From Lactobacillus sp. CBA3606 (GTDB lineage: Bacteria > Bacillota > Bacilli > Lactobacillales > Lactobacillaceae): a DNA stretch of 64,000 bases. The notes beneath the pieces were generated by a model, which did not search any database, was not told the origin of the DNA, and was given only the letters and a program-made list of their open reading frames with translations. Location: contig NZ_CP027194.1 in assembly GCF_002970935.1 (NCBI RefSeq), positions 2,046,001 through 2,110,000 on the forward strand, written 5' to 3'. The translations under genes were made by a program, and so were the position numbers. Positions 48,798-58,096 of the stretch are shown in pieces (position 1 is the stretch's first letter; each line of letters begins with the position of its first letter).

Positions 48798-49181
48798 ATG
48801 GCATTAAAAGATTTAGATCGATTAGTCGAAAAATATGCACAGCAGGGCTATCAGCATATCCGCGTTAAGGCGGGCGATTTAGAGATTGAAGTCACTAAGC
48901 CGGCTCCTGAGGCAGTTGCTACCAAAGTTCCAGTCTCAGCACCGACCAATGTGGCGGCGACAACGATCACCAGTCCGATGGTTGGGGTGGTCCATTTAGC
49001 CACGGATTTAGCAGTGGGCCAGACGATTACAGCGGGGCAAGAACTAGGTCAAATCGAAAGTATGAAGCTTTTTAATCCGTTGACGAGTCCTGCGGCTGGA
49101 ACCTTAACGGCCATTTTGATTGCAGATGAAGCCTCAGTAGAATTTGAACAACCGCTATTTAAGATGCGAAAGGATCGGTAA
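48798..49181 (+). CDS. accB: Biotin carboxyl carrier protein (AccB)
   Basis: A 127-residue biotin carrier of acetyl-CoA carboxylase. The C-terminal biotinyl domain (from ~52) holds the target Lys90 in IESMKLFNPL, where most AccB proteins have EAMKL. The N-terminal part is linked by a Pro/Ala/Val stretch. ATG 48798 is nine bases after AGGAGG; the ATG at 48789 abuts that site. Follows fabH by 13 bases. Confidence 0.93.
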   Translation: MALKDLDRLVEKYAQQGYQHIRVKAGDLEIEVTKPAPEAVATKVPVSAPTNVAATTITSPMVGVVHLATDLAVGQTITAGQELGQIESMKLFNPLTSPAAGTLTAILIADEASVEFEQPLFKMRKDR

Positions 49182-49183
49182 GT

Positions 49184-50497
49184 ATGTTTCGCAAGCTGCT
49201 AATTGCTAATCGCGGTGAAATCGCCGTGCGGCTTATCAAGGCCTGTCGACAACTTAATATTCAGACCGTGGCGGTGTGCTCAACAGTGGACCGTCAGGCT
49301 TGGTATACCCAATTAGCGGATGAAGTTGTCTGTATTGGACCAGCGGCGGCTACCGGGTCGTATTTGAATGCAGAGGCCATCTTGATGGCGGCCATCAATA
49401 CACACGCCGATGCGATTCATCCTGGGTATGGGTTCTTAGCAGAAAATGCTGACTTTGCCGCCATGTGTCAAGAATGTGGGATTACTTGGGTTGGCCCCAG
49501 TGCTGCTCAGATTCGGCTAATGGGCGACAAGTCATTAGCAAAAACGTATGCCCAAAAGCAACAGGTTCCCGTCCTAGCTGGGCAGTCCATTCAAGGGCTA
49601 ACTTGGCCCAAAATTAAGCAAGCGGCGTTAACGATTGGTTTTCCGCTAGTCTTAAAAGCGAGCCATGGTGGTGGTGGCAAGGGTATTCGGGTACTGCAAA
49701 CGATGGCTGACTTACATCAGCAACTGCGCGTGGCACGCCAAGAAGCCGCCGCCGCTTTCTTGAATGATGCGATGTATTTAGAGCATTATCTGCCAACCGC
49801 ACGGCACATTGAGGTCCAAGTGCTGGGGACTGGTGATCAGCTTTTGGTGTTAGGTGATCGAGATTGTAGTTTACAGTTACATAAACAAAAAGTGTTAGAA
49901 GAAAGTCCAGCTAGTTGTTTAACCGCAGCGCAACGACAAACGTTATATCAGTTATCGCGGCAATTATTGGCGCAATCGCATTATCAAAGCTTAGGGACCA
50001 TCGAATATTTATTTGCAGCGGGACAATTTTATTTCATGGAAATGAATACTCGGCTACAAGTCGAACATGGCGTGACTGAATTAACGACGGGCATTGATAT
50101 TGTCCAAGCACAGCTCAAACAAGCGGCGGGGGTGTCCTTACATTTACCAGTGACAACCACAAAAAAAGTGGCAATTGAAGCGCGTTTAACGGCAGTCCTG
50201 CCAGTAGAACAGACGGTGATTTCACAGTTTGACTGGCCGACTTATGCCCGGGTTGATACGGGGTATCGAGCGGGTGATCACTTGGTCACTATGTATGACG
50301 GTTTGATTGCTAAGTTAATGGTAACGGGACCAACGCGGGCGGCTGCAGTGGCCCGGTTACAAACCGCATTGGCAGCAGTCCGATTAGTCGGTCCGGCAAC
50401 CAATCTCGCCTTTTTACAGCAAACGGTAGCCCGATCGGCTTACCAACAAGATCAGTTTTCAATTCATAGTCTAGCGCAATGGGAGGCCGAACAATGA
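49184..50497 (+). CDS. accC: Biotin carboxylase (AccC)
   Basis: ATP-dependent carboxylation of biotin on AccB. The 437-residue ATP-grasp enzyme shows KLLIANRGEIAVRLIKACR (~4), HPGYGFLAENADFA (~85), the Gly-rich lid LKASHGGGGKGIRV (~157), QLHKQKVLEESPA (~230) and MEMNTRLQVEHGVTE (~285). Slightly shorter than the usual ~450. Starts two bases after accB and overlaps accD by four bases (ATGA). Confidence 0.95.
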   Translation: MFRKLLIANRGEIAVRLIKACRQLNIQTVAVCSTVDRQAWYTQLADEVVCIGPAAATGSYLNAEAILMAAINTHADAIHPGYGFLAENADFAAMCQECGITWVGPSAAQIRLMGDKSLAKTYAQKQQVPVLAGQSIQGLTWPKIKQAALTIGFPLVLKASHGGGGKGIRVLQTMADLHQQLRVARQEAAAAFLNDAMYLEHYLPTARHIEVQVLGTGDQLLVLGDRDCSLQLHKQKVLEESPASCLTAAQRQTLYQLSRQLLAQSHYQSLGTIEYLFAAGQFYFMEMNTRLQVEHGVTELTTGIDIVQAQLKQAAGVSLHLPVTTTKKVAIEARLTAVLPVEQTVISQFDWPTYARVDTGYRAGDHLVTMYDGLIAKLMVTGPTRAAAVARLQTALAAVRLVGPATNLAFLQQTVARSAYQQDQFSIHSLAQWEAEQ

Positions 50498-51300
50498 GCC
50501 ATTATCCAAAAAAAGGGATTTGGACTGCTTGTCCGGCTTGTGGCCGGCATGTGCATGCAAGTCAGTGGGGGCGCTGGCAGCAGTGTCCTTATTGTCAACA
50601 TTGGCAGCGATTAACAGCAACCGAACGGATTGATCAGTTGGTAGATCCCGGAAGTTTTGAACCATTAACAATGCCAGAACAAGCACATAATCAGTTGGCA
50701 TTTCCGAATTATGATCAAAAATTAGCCCATGCCCGGCAAATGACTGGCCTGACTGAAGCCGTAATTACTGGCACAGCAACTTTTGACCATTGGCCCAGTC
50801 TGTTAGCTGTCATGGACAGTCATTTTATGATGGGAACGTTAAATACGGTTGTGACGCAACGGTTAATTACAGCGCTACAAGTTGCACGTCAACGACAACT
50901 GCCCGTGATTATTGTGACGGCTTCCGGTGGGGCTCGGATGCAAGAGGGGCTATATGCGTTAGTCGGGATGAATTTAATCTTGGCAGAGTTAGCACGGCTG
51001 GCACAAGCGACACTACCCTTGATTACAGTTTTGACTGATCCGACGATGGGCGGTGTCTCAGCGAGCTTTGGATTTAAAGGTGACGTCGTGTTAGCGGAGG
51101 CTGACGCTAAGATTGGGTTTGCCGGTGCCCGAGTGATTCAACAGACAATGCCAATCACGTTACCGTCTGATTTTCAGTCCGCAACAAGCTTAGAAGCACA
51201 CGGTATGTTAGATGACGTCGTCTTACGACCAGCCTTACGAGCAAAATTAATCGACGTGTTAGCAAGTTATGCGTGCCAAGGAGGGGATCAACGTGGATGA
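50494..51300 (+). CDS. accD: Acetyl-CoA carboxylase carboxyltransferase beta subunit (AccD)
   Basis: Transfers CO2 from biotin to acetyl-CoA together with AccA. The 268-residue protein has an N-terminal zinc ribbon (C13-xx-C16 and C31-xx-C34), then a crotonase-like core with ASGGARMQEGLYALVGM (~145) and DPTMGGVSASFGF (~182). ATG 50494 is eight bases after GGGAGG. Both ends overlap neighbours (accC by four bases, accA by eight), so translation is coupled through the operon. Confidence 0.95.
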   Translation: MSHYPKKGIWTACPACGRHVHASQWGRWQQCPYCQHWQRLTATERIDQLVDPGSFEPLTMPEQAHNQLAFPNYDQKLAHARQMTGLTEAVITGTATFDHWPSLLAVMDSHFMMGTLNTVVTQRLITALQVARQRQLPVIIVTASGGARMQEGLYALVGMNLILAELARLAQATLPLITVLTDPTMGGVSASFGFKGDVVLAEADAKIGFAGARVIQQTMPITLPSDFQSATSLEAHGMLDDVVLRPALRAKLIDVLASYACQGGDQRG

Positions 51301-52066
51301 TCGGTTACAACGATTACGGGCAGCGGATCGCATTAGTGCGCCTACGGTAATTAAAGCGTTGTTACCCATATTTACGGCCCAGCGTGGAGATCGTGTCCTT
51401 GGTACCGATGCCGCTTTAACGGCTGGTTTTGGCCGGACTGCAACGCAGCAAGGATTGGCCGTTTTGGGGGTTGATCGGGGGTCAGACTTAGCCAGTCGAC
51501 GTCAAAAAAATGGTGGCGCCTTAACTGTGTCTGGCTATCGAACAGCTTTACGAGTGGTTCAACATGCTGAAAAGTTTAAGTTGCCAGTCGTGAGCCTGAT
51601 TAACATGCCCGGTGCGGATGCGAGTCCCCAATCAGAACGTTATGGACAAAGCCAAGCGATTGCAGATTTGATTGCTGCGATGGGGCAGTTAACGGTCCCC
51701 AATCTGGTGGTATTCTTAGGTGAAGGCCATAGTGGCGGGGCATTAGGCTTTGCGAATGCCAACCGCATACTAATGTTAGATGACAGTCTATTCAATGTGG
51801 CGTCGCCGGAAGCGGTGATGGCAATCTTACATGGCCAACAGACGGTAAGTACTGCGATTGACTTGTTGCCAATGACTGCGCCCGAGCTTAAACGCCGGGG
51901 CTTGGTGGATCAAGTGATTCCGCATGGACAACCTGACTTAGTAGCGGCGATTGTAGTAGCGATTACGACTACGTTAGTCACGTTACGGCCATTACCCGCC
52001 ACGACAATCGTCACGCAGCGCGAAGCCAAATTTCAACAATTTATTGCACAATGGGCCTTAGATTAG
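51293..52066 (+). CDS. accA: Acetyl-CoA carboxylase carboxyltransferase alpha subunit (AccA)
   Basis: Partner of AccD. The 257-residue length is short compared with ~315 in E. coli, as is usual in lactobacilli. Motifs include GTDAALTAGFGRTATQQG (~37), INMPGADASPQSERYGQSQA (~103), LGEGHSGGALGFANANRILM (~142) and NVASPEAVMAIL (~168). GTG 51293, inside the accD end and eight bases after AAGGAGG, is the likely start; ATG 51269 lies before that site. Confidence 0.93.
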   Translation: MDDRLQRLRAADRISAPTVIKALLPIFTAQRGDRVLGTDAALTAGFGRTATQQGLAVLGVDRGSDLASRRQKNGGALTVSGYRTALRVVQHAEKFKLPVVSLINMPGADASPQSERYGQSQAIADLIAAMGQLTVPNLVVFLGEGHSGGALGFANANRILMLDDSLFNVASPEAVMAILHGQQTVSTAIDLLPMTAPELKRRGLVDQVIPHGQPDLVAAIVVAITTTLVTLRPLPATTIVTQREAKFQQFIAQWALD

Positions 52067-52075
52067 GCGCACAAA

Positions 52076-52119
52076 AAGAGCTGCTTTACCCGCATGATTC
52101 AGGGGGTGAGCAGCTCTTA
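52076..52119. terminator. Bidirectional terminator between accA and the LCP gene
   Basis: Perfect 10-bp stem AAGAGCTGCT/AGCAGCTCTT with an inner CCC/GGG pairing, A-rich on the left and T-rich on the right; serves both convergent genes. Confidence 0.75.
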
Positions 52120-52132
52120 TTAGATGTTACGG

Positions 52133-53281
52133 TTAATACTGACCGGTCGTTGCAGGAGTGTAACTGTTGGTCGTTTGCGTGTCTTGAGTCTCATTGGTCG
52201 TCGTCGTACTGTCAGTAGTTGTCGTTGTTGAACTGGTGCTACTACCAGTCGTGGCTGTGGTTTCGAAGTCACTGACCGTTAAGTCACTAGTTGTTAACTG
52301 CAATTGCGTCCGAATCCGCTTAGAAGCTTTATACCGTGCAGTCGCTGAAGCAACTTGATAGGAAAGACCATCAATGGTTGAATCCGTTCCTTGTAGGGTG
52401 TAAGTCTTCGCATGATGGGTGGCGTTCTTGTACTTCGTATCGAGGGCAACCATATCATTCCAAGTTAAATCAGTACGCATATTTTTAGCAAGATGCTTCG
52501 TGATTTTTTCAATGTTAGTTAAGGAGCCCAACGAATTTGATTGACTGACCATCGCCATAATAATTTGCCGTTGCCGTTTTTGACGCCCATAGTCACCTAA
52601 AGGATCATCATAACGCATCCGTGAGTAGTCCAAGGCTGCGGCACCGTTCAGCTTGATTTTAACGCCCTTTTTAACGTTGGCATTGCCATACTTGAAGGTC
52701 ATAGTTGGCGTAACGGTCACACCGCCCATGGCCGTGATAATCTGTTTTAAGCCGCCCATGTTAATCAAGACGTAAAAATCAATTGGGAATTTTAGCAACT
52801 TTTGAACGGACTTAACGGCCCCACTGGCACCGCCAATCGTGTAAGCCGCATTGATCTTTTGCGACTGACCATTAATTGTCACTAAGGTGTCCCGTGGAAT
52901 ACTGGTTAAGGTCATGGTTTTCTTTTTGGGATTAATCGTGGCGACAATCATCGTGTCGGTTCGAGTCGAAAAATTAGAACCACGCCCCAAAGCACCAGTA
53001 TCGGTTCCCAATAATAGGATTGAGAACGGTTTACCTTGTTTTAAAACGGCCGCAACGTTCCGTGATTTAGTCGTGCCAGTTGATTGATAAGTCGTATCCA
53101 TGGTATTTTTAGCAGCATTCCAGGTTTTATACCCCCAAGCCGCTGCGCCAGCAACAATGAAGATTAATACAATTAACACGACCACTAACCAAGGATGATG
53201 TTTACGAGCCTTGATATGCGAATTTTGTTGCCGCCGTCGCCGTTGACGGGGGCCCAGTGGATCTTGATTATTTTCTGACAT
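52133..53281 (-). CDS. LytR-CpsA-Psr (LCP) family cell-wall ligase
   Basis: LCP enzymes attach teichoic acids or capsule to peptidoglycan. The 382-residue protein has a basic cytoplasmic start, one membrane helix (WLVVVLIVLIFIVAGAAAWG, ~30-49), and the LCP domain with SILLLGTDTGALGRG (~87), TRTDTMIVATINP (~105), LTSIPRDTLVTI (~125), INAAYTIGGA (~143) and LDYSRMRYDDPLGDYGRQKR (~218), including the conserved Arg and Asp residues. The last ~45 residues are a Ser/Thr-rich extracellular tail. Start ATG 53281 follows a GAGGA site. Confidence 0.93.
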   Translation of the reverse strand: MSENNQDPLGPRQRRRRQQNSHIKARKHHPWLVVVLIVLIFIVAGAAAWGYKTWNAAKNTMDTTYQSTGTTKSRNVAAVLKQGKPFSILLLGTDTGALGRGSNFSTRTDTMIVATINPKKKTMTLTSIPRDTLVTINGQSQKINAAYTIGGASGAVKSVQKLLKFPIDFYVLINMGGLKQIITAMGGVTVTPTMTFKYGNANVKKGVKIKLNGAAALDYSRMRYDDPLGDYGRQKRQRQIIMAMVSQSNSLGSLTNIEKITKHLAKNMRTDLTWNDMVALDTKYKNATHHAKTYTLQGTDSTIDGLSYQVASATARYKASKRIRTQLQLTTSDLTVSDFETTATTGSSTSSTTTTTDSTTTTNETQDTQTTNSYTPATTGQY

Positions 53282-53480
53282 ATAAGTTCCTCATTAATTT
53301 CGTATTTTCACTAGCTCTATTTTATGCTGTTTATTAAGTTATTGTTCCAAAAGATGGTTGATTTAAGAAGATTTTAACAATCATTGGTCAGGCTAGTGAA
53401 CCTAATCAACCGGAACACAATTATAGAATACTATAAGTAAAATTATGACTATAGTCAAACGTTTTCGGCTATAAACCAAC

Positions 53481-53509
53481 TTCAAGTAGGCTAAAAACAG
53501 TGGTATACT
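53481..53509 (+). promoter_or_regulatory. Promoter of the auxin-efflux-carrier gene
   Basis: TTCAAG at 53481-53486, 17-base spacer, TATACT at 53504-53509. Confidence 0.5.
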
Positions 53510-53555
53510 GAAATAATTCTCATTGAATTTTTATTTTACTAGGAGGGTTAGGGGC

Positions 53556-54509
53556 ATGCAGATTTTTTTACATAGTATTCAAGGCGTTGTGATTATCATT
53601 GTCATGATTGCGGTGGGTTATCTGTTGGCAACTTGGGGCTGGTTTAATGATGACTCCACGAAACTAGTGGCGCGGTTAGTGACGCAAATTGCGTTACCTG
53701 CGTACATGATTGCCACCATCACGAAAGATTTTACGGCGCATAAATTATTAGCGACCTTACCGGGATTGCGGTTTCCAATTCTAAATATGGCGATTTTGTT
53801 TGGGCTATCCTTTGGGGTCATGCGCGCCCTCAATATCCGTAAGTCGCATCGCGGGCTATTTTCGTCGATGTTTTTAAATTCGAATACCGTTTTTATTGGC
53901 TTACCTATTAATGAAGCGTTATTTGGCAATAGTGCGTTACCGTATGTGTTGGTGTATTACATGGCGAACACGACGATTTTTTGGACGTTGGGTGTCTATC
54001 TTATTCAACGTGATGGGGTGCAGGCGACCAAGTTTGATTGGAAGCAGACCGTGCAAAAAATCTTTTCACCACCTTTGCTGGGCTTTATGATTGGGGTCGT
54101 CTTAGTGTTGTTACGACTACAGTTACCAGACTTTTTGATGCAAGACTTCACATATATCGGTGGGATGACGGTGCCATTATCAATGATCTTTATTGGAATT
54201 TCGATGGCTAATGCAGGGCTGAGTAGCATGCGCTTAAATCGAGATAGCATCGGGATTCTATTGGGGCGGTTTATTTTTGCCCCCGTCTTAATGACGTTAA
54301 TGTTGATGCCGATGGCGTTACCAGTAGAAATGAAACAAGTTTTCATTTTACAATCGGCGATGCCAGTCATGACGAACGCACCAGTGGTCGCCAAGCTCTA
54401 TGGGGCAGATGCGGATTATGCTGCGGTAATGGTGACAGAAACGACGTTATTGAGCTTAATTGTGATTCCAATTTTGATGTTTGTGGTGCAGTCCAATCTA
54501 ATTAGCTGA
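53556..54509 (+). CDS. AEC-family transporter
   Basis: A 317-residue membrane protein of the auxin-efflux-carrier/bile-acid:arsenite transporter fold, with about ten hydrophobic segments in two inverted halves. Typical blocks: LVARLVTQIALPAYMIATI (~37), LNSNTVFIGLPINEALFG (~108), GGMTVPLSMIFIGISMA (~204) and QSAMPVMTNAPVVAKLYGAD (~268). Bacterial members carry malate or other small organic acids, so an organic-acid carrier is possible; substrate unknown. ATG 53556 follows AGGAGG; the frame is open to 53523. Confidence 0.87.
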   Translation: MQIFLHSIQGVVIIIVMIAVGYLLATWGWFNDDSTKLVARLVTQIALPAYMIATITKDFTAHKLLATLPGLRFPILNMAILFGLSFGVMRALNIRKSHRGLFSSMFLNSNTVFIGLPINEALFGNSALPYVLVYYMANTTIFWTLGVYLIQRDGVQATKFDWKQTVQKIFSPPLLGFMIGVVLVLLRLQLPDFLMQDFTYIGGMTVPLSMIFIGISMANAGLSSMRLNRDSIGILLGRFIFAPVLMTLMLMPMALPVEMKQVFILQSAMPVMTNAPVVAKLYGADADYAAVMVTETTLLSLIVIPILMFVVQSNLIS

Positions 54510-54510
54510 T

Positions 54511-54540
54511 TTGAAAACTAAATGAAAAGGGTGCTATACT
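54511..54540 (+). promoter_or_regulatory. Promoter of the EamA transporter gene
   Basis: TTGAAA at 54511-54516, 18-base spacer, TATACT at 54535-54540 with extended TGC. It begins one base after the AEC stop. Confidence 0.65.
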
Positions 54541-54588
54541 GAGTAACGTTAACCATTAAATTTTTATTAAGAAGGAAGCGAACGTTTC

Positions 54589-55608
54589 GTGAAGAAAGCA
54601 TATCTTTACATTGCAATTTCGACGTTGATGTTTAGCTCGATGGAGATTGCCCTAAAGATGGCCGGTAGTGCCTTTAATCCGATTCAACTAAATTTAATTC
54701 GTTTTTTTATTGGGGCCGTTATTTTATTGCCATTTGCCCTAACTGCATTGAAGCAAGCTGGTCGTAAGTTGGTGGGCGCTGATTGGCGCTTATTCGCTTT
54801 GACTGGGTTTGTCTGTGTGATCGTTAGTATGTCGTTATATCAATTGGCGATTACGGTCGATCAGGCGTCAACCGTTGCCGTCCTTTTTAGCTGTAATCCG
54901 GTCTTTGCCTTACTCTTTTCATACTTGATTTTGCATGAACGGTTAGGCCGAGCCAATTTGATTTCGGTCGTTATTTCGGTGATTGGGTTACTAATTATTG
55001 TTAACCCCACTCATTTAACGAATGGTCTCGGCTTGGTATTAGCGATTGGGTCAGCGATTACTTTCGGGTTGTACAGTATTGTTTCGCGGTATGGTTCCGT
55101 TAAGCGCGGCTTGAATGGGCTGACGATGACCTGTTTTACCTTTTTTGCTGGCGCTTTTGAATTATTAATAATTGCTTGGTTGACTAAAATCCCAGTGATT
55201 GCTGGTGGACTTAAGGCCGTGGGGTTACGACAATTTGCGGCGATTCCTATTTTGGTCAACGTTAATATGACTTATTTCTGGCTATTATTCTTTATTGGGG
55301 TTTGTGTGACCGGAGGCGGCTTTGCCTTTTACTTCTTGGCCATGGAACAAACGGATGTTTCAACAGCTTCGCTAGTGTTCTTCATTAAACCTGGCTTGGC
55401 CCCAATTTTAGCAGCCTTAATTTTACAAGAAAAAATCTTGCCGACCACGATTGTAGGGATTGTTGTTATCTTGATTGGTTCGGTGGTCACCTTTGTTGGG
55501 AATCGCTTCCGGGAACGGGATAGTGCGATGCTTGATGATGGGACTACTGAAGATCAAGCTGAAAAGTCAGGCTCACAGACGACGGCGGTCTCTAATTCAA
55601 AAGATTAA
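54589..55608 (+). CDS. EamA/DMT-family transporter
   Basis: A 339-residue drug/metabolite-type exporter with ten membrane helices as two EamA repeats (first about 3-137, second about 152-300). Repeat ends carry the usual VLFSCNPVFALLFSYLILHE and LVFFIKPGLAPILAALILQE. A ~35-residue polar C-terminal tail (DDGTTEDQAEKSGSQTT) is unusual but harmless. The GTG start has AAGGAAG upstream. Substrate unknown. Confidence 0.87.
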   Translation: MKKAYLYIAISTLMFSSMEIALKMAGSAFNPIQLNLIRFFIGAVILLPFALTALKQAGRKLVGADWRLFALTGFVCVIVSMSLYQLAITVDQASTVAVLFSCNPVFALLFSYLILHERLGRANLISVVISVIGLLIIVNPTHLTNGLGLVLAIGSAITFGLYSIVSRYGSVKRGLNGLTMTCFTFFAGAFELLIIAWLTKIPVIAGGLKAVGLRQFAAIPILVNVNMTYFWLLFFIGVCVTGGGFAFYFLAMEQTDVSTASLVFFIKPGLAPILAALILQEKILPTTIVGIVVILIGSVVTFVGNRFRERDSAMLDDGTTEDQAEKSGSQTTAVSNSKD

Positions 55609-55625
55609 TTTACGGGTATTAACCT

Positions 55626-55670
55626 AAAATTGGCAGTCATTCTTTTTTTGAGAATGACTGCCAATTTTTT
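55626..55670. terminator. Strong terminator with 18-bp perfect stem
   Basis: The arm at 55626-55643 (AAAATTGGCAGTCATTCT) is the exact reverse complement of 55651-55668, with a seven-base loop and T tail. A and T runs on both sides allow use from either direction. Confidence 0.92.
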
Positions 55671-55774
55671 GGTTAAGTGGATCAAGCTGACTTTTGCTCC
55701 CCGCGAGCGACTTGCACTTCAACCTAAAAATCGATTATGATAAGAGTATTGAAGGTTACAGGTGGCGAGAGATA

Positions 55775-56455
55775 ATGACAGAATTGGTAATTGTACGACA
55801 TGGTGAGAGTACGGCTAATCGTGATAATACTTATACTGGTTGGAGTGATGTACCCTTAACGCCAGTAGGAATCGCTCAGGCCCGTCAAGCTGGGCAACGG
55901 ATACAAGTGGCAGACATCCAATTTGAAGCAGTGCATACGTCGGTTTTACAGCGGGCCATTGTCACGGCAAACTTGATTTTGGCAGAGATTAACCAGCTTT
56001 GGTTACCAGAATATAAGTCATGGCGTTTGAATGAACGGCATTATGGCGCATTACGGGGACAAAATAAAGATACAACGCGGCAACTTTATGGTAAGGCGCA
56101 AGTCCAACAGTGGCGCCGGAGTTTTTATACGGTGCCACCGTTATTAGCACCCAGTCAATTGAGTCATGACCGGCGTTATACGACTAATGGTCCGGCCGTT
56201 GAACCGCAAGCTGAAAGTCTACAGATGGCTTATGAGCGGATTATGCCCTACTGGATTGATCAGGTGGCGCCACGGTTGTTAGCGGGTAAAAATCAGTTAA
56301 TCGTAGCCCATGGTAGTACGTTACGGGCCTTAATCAAATATTTAGAACATATTAGTGATACTGGGATTGATGGTGTCGAAGTAGCTAATGGTGTGCCTAT
56401 TTGCTATCAATTAGACGACCGACTGAACATTGTGAATAAGACTGAATTGAGCTAA
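55775..56455 (+). CDS. 2,3-bisphosphoglycerate-dependent phosphoglycerate mutase family protein
   Basis: A 226-residue histidine-phosphatase-superfamily protein close to Gpm[21 protein letters not shown] with the phospho-His at ~10, [20 protein letters not shown] (~87), [17 protein letters not shown] (~148) and the second catalytic His in [15 protein letters not shown] (~181). The GpmA-type insert is kept, so mutase activity is plausible, but the sequence diverges from housekeeping GpmA and it may be a paralogue. ATG 55775 gives the family start; the ribosome site is weak (GGCGAG). Confidence 0.85.
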   Translation: MTELVIVRHGESTANRDNTYTGWSDVPLTPVGIAQARQAGQRIQVADIQFEAVHTSVLQRAIVTANLILAEINQLWLPEYKSWRLNERHYGALRGQNKDTTRQLYGKAQVQQWRRSFYTVPPLLAPSQLSHDRRYTTNGPAVEPQAESLQMAYERIMPYWIDQVAPRLLAGKNQLIVAHGSTLRALIKYLEHISDTGIDGVEVANGVPICYQLDDRLNIVNKTELS

Positions 56456-56490
56456 AAGCCTGGGGTGGTCGTGACCCTGGCTTTTTTTTG
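56454..56490 (+). terminator. Terminator after the phosphoglycerate mutase gene
   Basis: AAAGCC and GGCTTT arms with inner GGGT/ACCC pairing, followed by eight T. Confidence 0.78.
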
Positions 56491-56629
56491 TCTAAAATTA
56501 GCTTTTTAGCTCGCTTAACTAAGTCCCGTTTAAAAGTGGGGTTAGTTGTGTTTGCATGTAGGCCTCGTTAGAATGGGGTGTGAGTTGTGCACAACTCGTT
56601 GGCTGAGCTAATTTTTGGGAGGAAAACTA

Positions 56630-57970
56630 ATGACTAAATCTGATTATGATTTTGACGTTTTATACCTTGGTAGTGGTCACGGTACTTTTGATGGGGCCAT
56701 TCCATTAGCTGCTAAGGGGGTTCGAGTCGCCGTCGTTGAAGCGGGCTTAATTGGAGGAACCTGTCCTAATCGTGGTTGTAATGCCAAGATTACGTTGGAT
56801 GCCCCCGTCGCATTACAACGACAACTAGCTGCGCTAAAACCAGTTCTAACAGGGACCACTAAGATTGACTGGACGGCTAATATGGCGCATAAAAAGGCCG
56901 TTATTGATGGCTTACCCGCTGCAATTGGTGGGCTATTGACCAATAGTGGCGTGCACCTGATTCAAGGCCGGGGGACGTTAGTTGATGCCCATACAGTGAA
57001 AGTGGGGTCACAAACGTGTACGGCTGAAAACATTGTTTTGGCAACGGGACTACGGTCGCACCAGTTAAATATTCCTGGGGCTGACTTATTACATGACAGT
57101 ACGGACTTTTTGAGCTTAACGAAGTTACCCGCACAATTAACCATTATTGGTGGCGGCTATATTGCGTTAGAATTTGCAACAATTGCCCAAGCTGCAGGAA
57201 GTGCAGTTACCTTGGTCTTGCGTGGTAAGCAAGCCTTACGCCATTTTTATCAGCCTTATGTTGAACAGCTCTTACAACAGTTAACACTTAAGGGTGTTAA
57301 AATCTATCGTGAAACGGTAGTGACGGCGGTTAAAGCGGTTGGTGATCAGTGCCAAGTTGAGACGGATACGCAATCTGCCTGGTCAACGGATTGGATCTTA
57401 GATGCGACGGGCCGGATACCAAATGTTGAAAATCTGGGCTTGGAAAAAGTCGGTGTCACTTATAATGCTAAGGGCATCGTGGTTAATGATCATTTACAAA
57501 CTAGTGTCCCTAATATTTATGCCTCGGGAGATGTGATTGATAAAATACAACCACGCTTAACACCGACTGCCATTTTTGAATCCACGTATTTGATGCATAC
57601 GTTTGCTGGTGAAACGACGGCACCAATTGATTATCCAGCTATTCCAACGGTGGTCTTTACATCACCAAGATTGGCACAGGTTGGGGTCACTGCCGCGACT
57701 GCCTTAGCGCACCCTGATCAATATCGCGTGGTTACCCATCACGTTCCTGATGATTGGTATCGCCAAGTGGGGCAAGAAACCACCGGCGATAACTGTTTGA
57801 TCTTTGATCAAGACCAACATTTAGTTGGGGCGACTGAAGTCAGTGATCAAGCGGCGGATGTGATTGATACGTTGCTCCCAGCGATTACGTTTAAGTATGG
57901 TCCCGCGCAATTTGAACGGCTCGTTCATTTATTCCCAACGATTTCAGCTTCAGCTTGGGGTCAACTTTAA
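56630..57970 (+). CDS. FAD-dependent pyridine nucleotide-disulfide oxidoreductase (glutathione-reductase-like)
   Basis: A 446-residue flavoprotein of the class I disulfide reductase fold. The FAD-binding start is YLGSGHGTFDGAIPLAAKG, the redox disulfide is C45-PNRG-C50, the NAD(P)-binding GGGYIALEFA lies at ~176, and the second FAD motif IYASGDVID at ~299. The C-terminal dimerisation domain is present, but the usual HPTxxE catalytic His-Glu reads FPTISAS, so disulfide reduction by the standard mechanism is doubtful. ATG 56630 follows GGGAGG. Often annotated glutathione reductase in lactobacilli; the substrate is uncertain. Confidence 0.85.
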   Translation: MTKSDYDFDVLYLGSGHGTFDGAIPLAAKGVRVAVVEAGLIGGTCPNRGCNAKITLDAPVALQRQLAALKPVLTGTTKIDWTANMAHKKAVIDGLPAAIGGLLTNSGVHLIQGRGTLVDAHTVKVGSQTCTAENIVLATGLRSHQLNIPGADLLHDSTDFLSLTKLPAQLTIIGGGYIALEFATIAQAAGSAVTLVLRGKQALRHFYQPYVEQLLQQLTLKGVKIYRETVVTAVKAVGDQCQVETDTQSAWSTDWILDATGRIPNVENLGLEKVGVTYNAKGIVVNDHLQTSVPNIYASGDVIDKIQPRLTPTAIFESTYLMHTFAGETTAPIDYPAIPTVVFTSPRLAQVGVTAATALAHPDQYRVVTHHVPDDWYRQVGQETTGDNCLIFDQDQHLVGATEVSDQAADVIDTLLPAITFKYGPAQFERLVHLFPTISASAWGQL

Positions 57971-58007
57971 AATTTAAGCCACGTTTCGGTACCATTGCGG
58001 GTAAAAG

Positions 58008-58062
58008 CAAAATAGTCGCTTCAAGAATTAGTTGTGAAACTTCTTGAAGTGACTATTTTTTT
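58008..58062. terminator. Bidirectional terminator between the reductase and pepC
   Basis: A 19-bp stem AAATAGTCGCTTCAAGAA/TTCTTGAAGTGACTATTT with one G-T pair, A-rich left and T-rich right. Confidence 0.88.
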
Positions 58063-58096
58063 GACCAAATCTCGTTTGGTGATATTGTGTTTTAAC

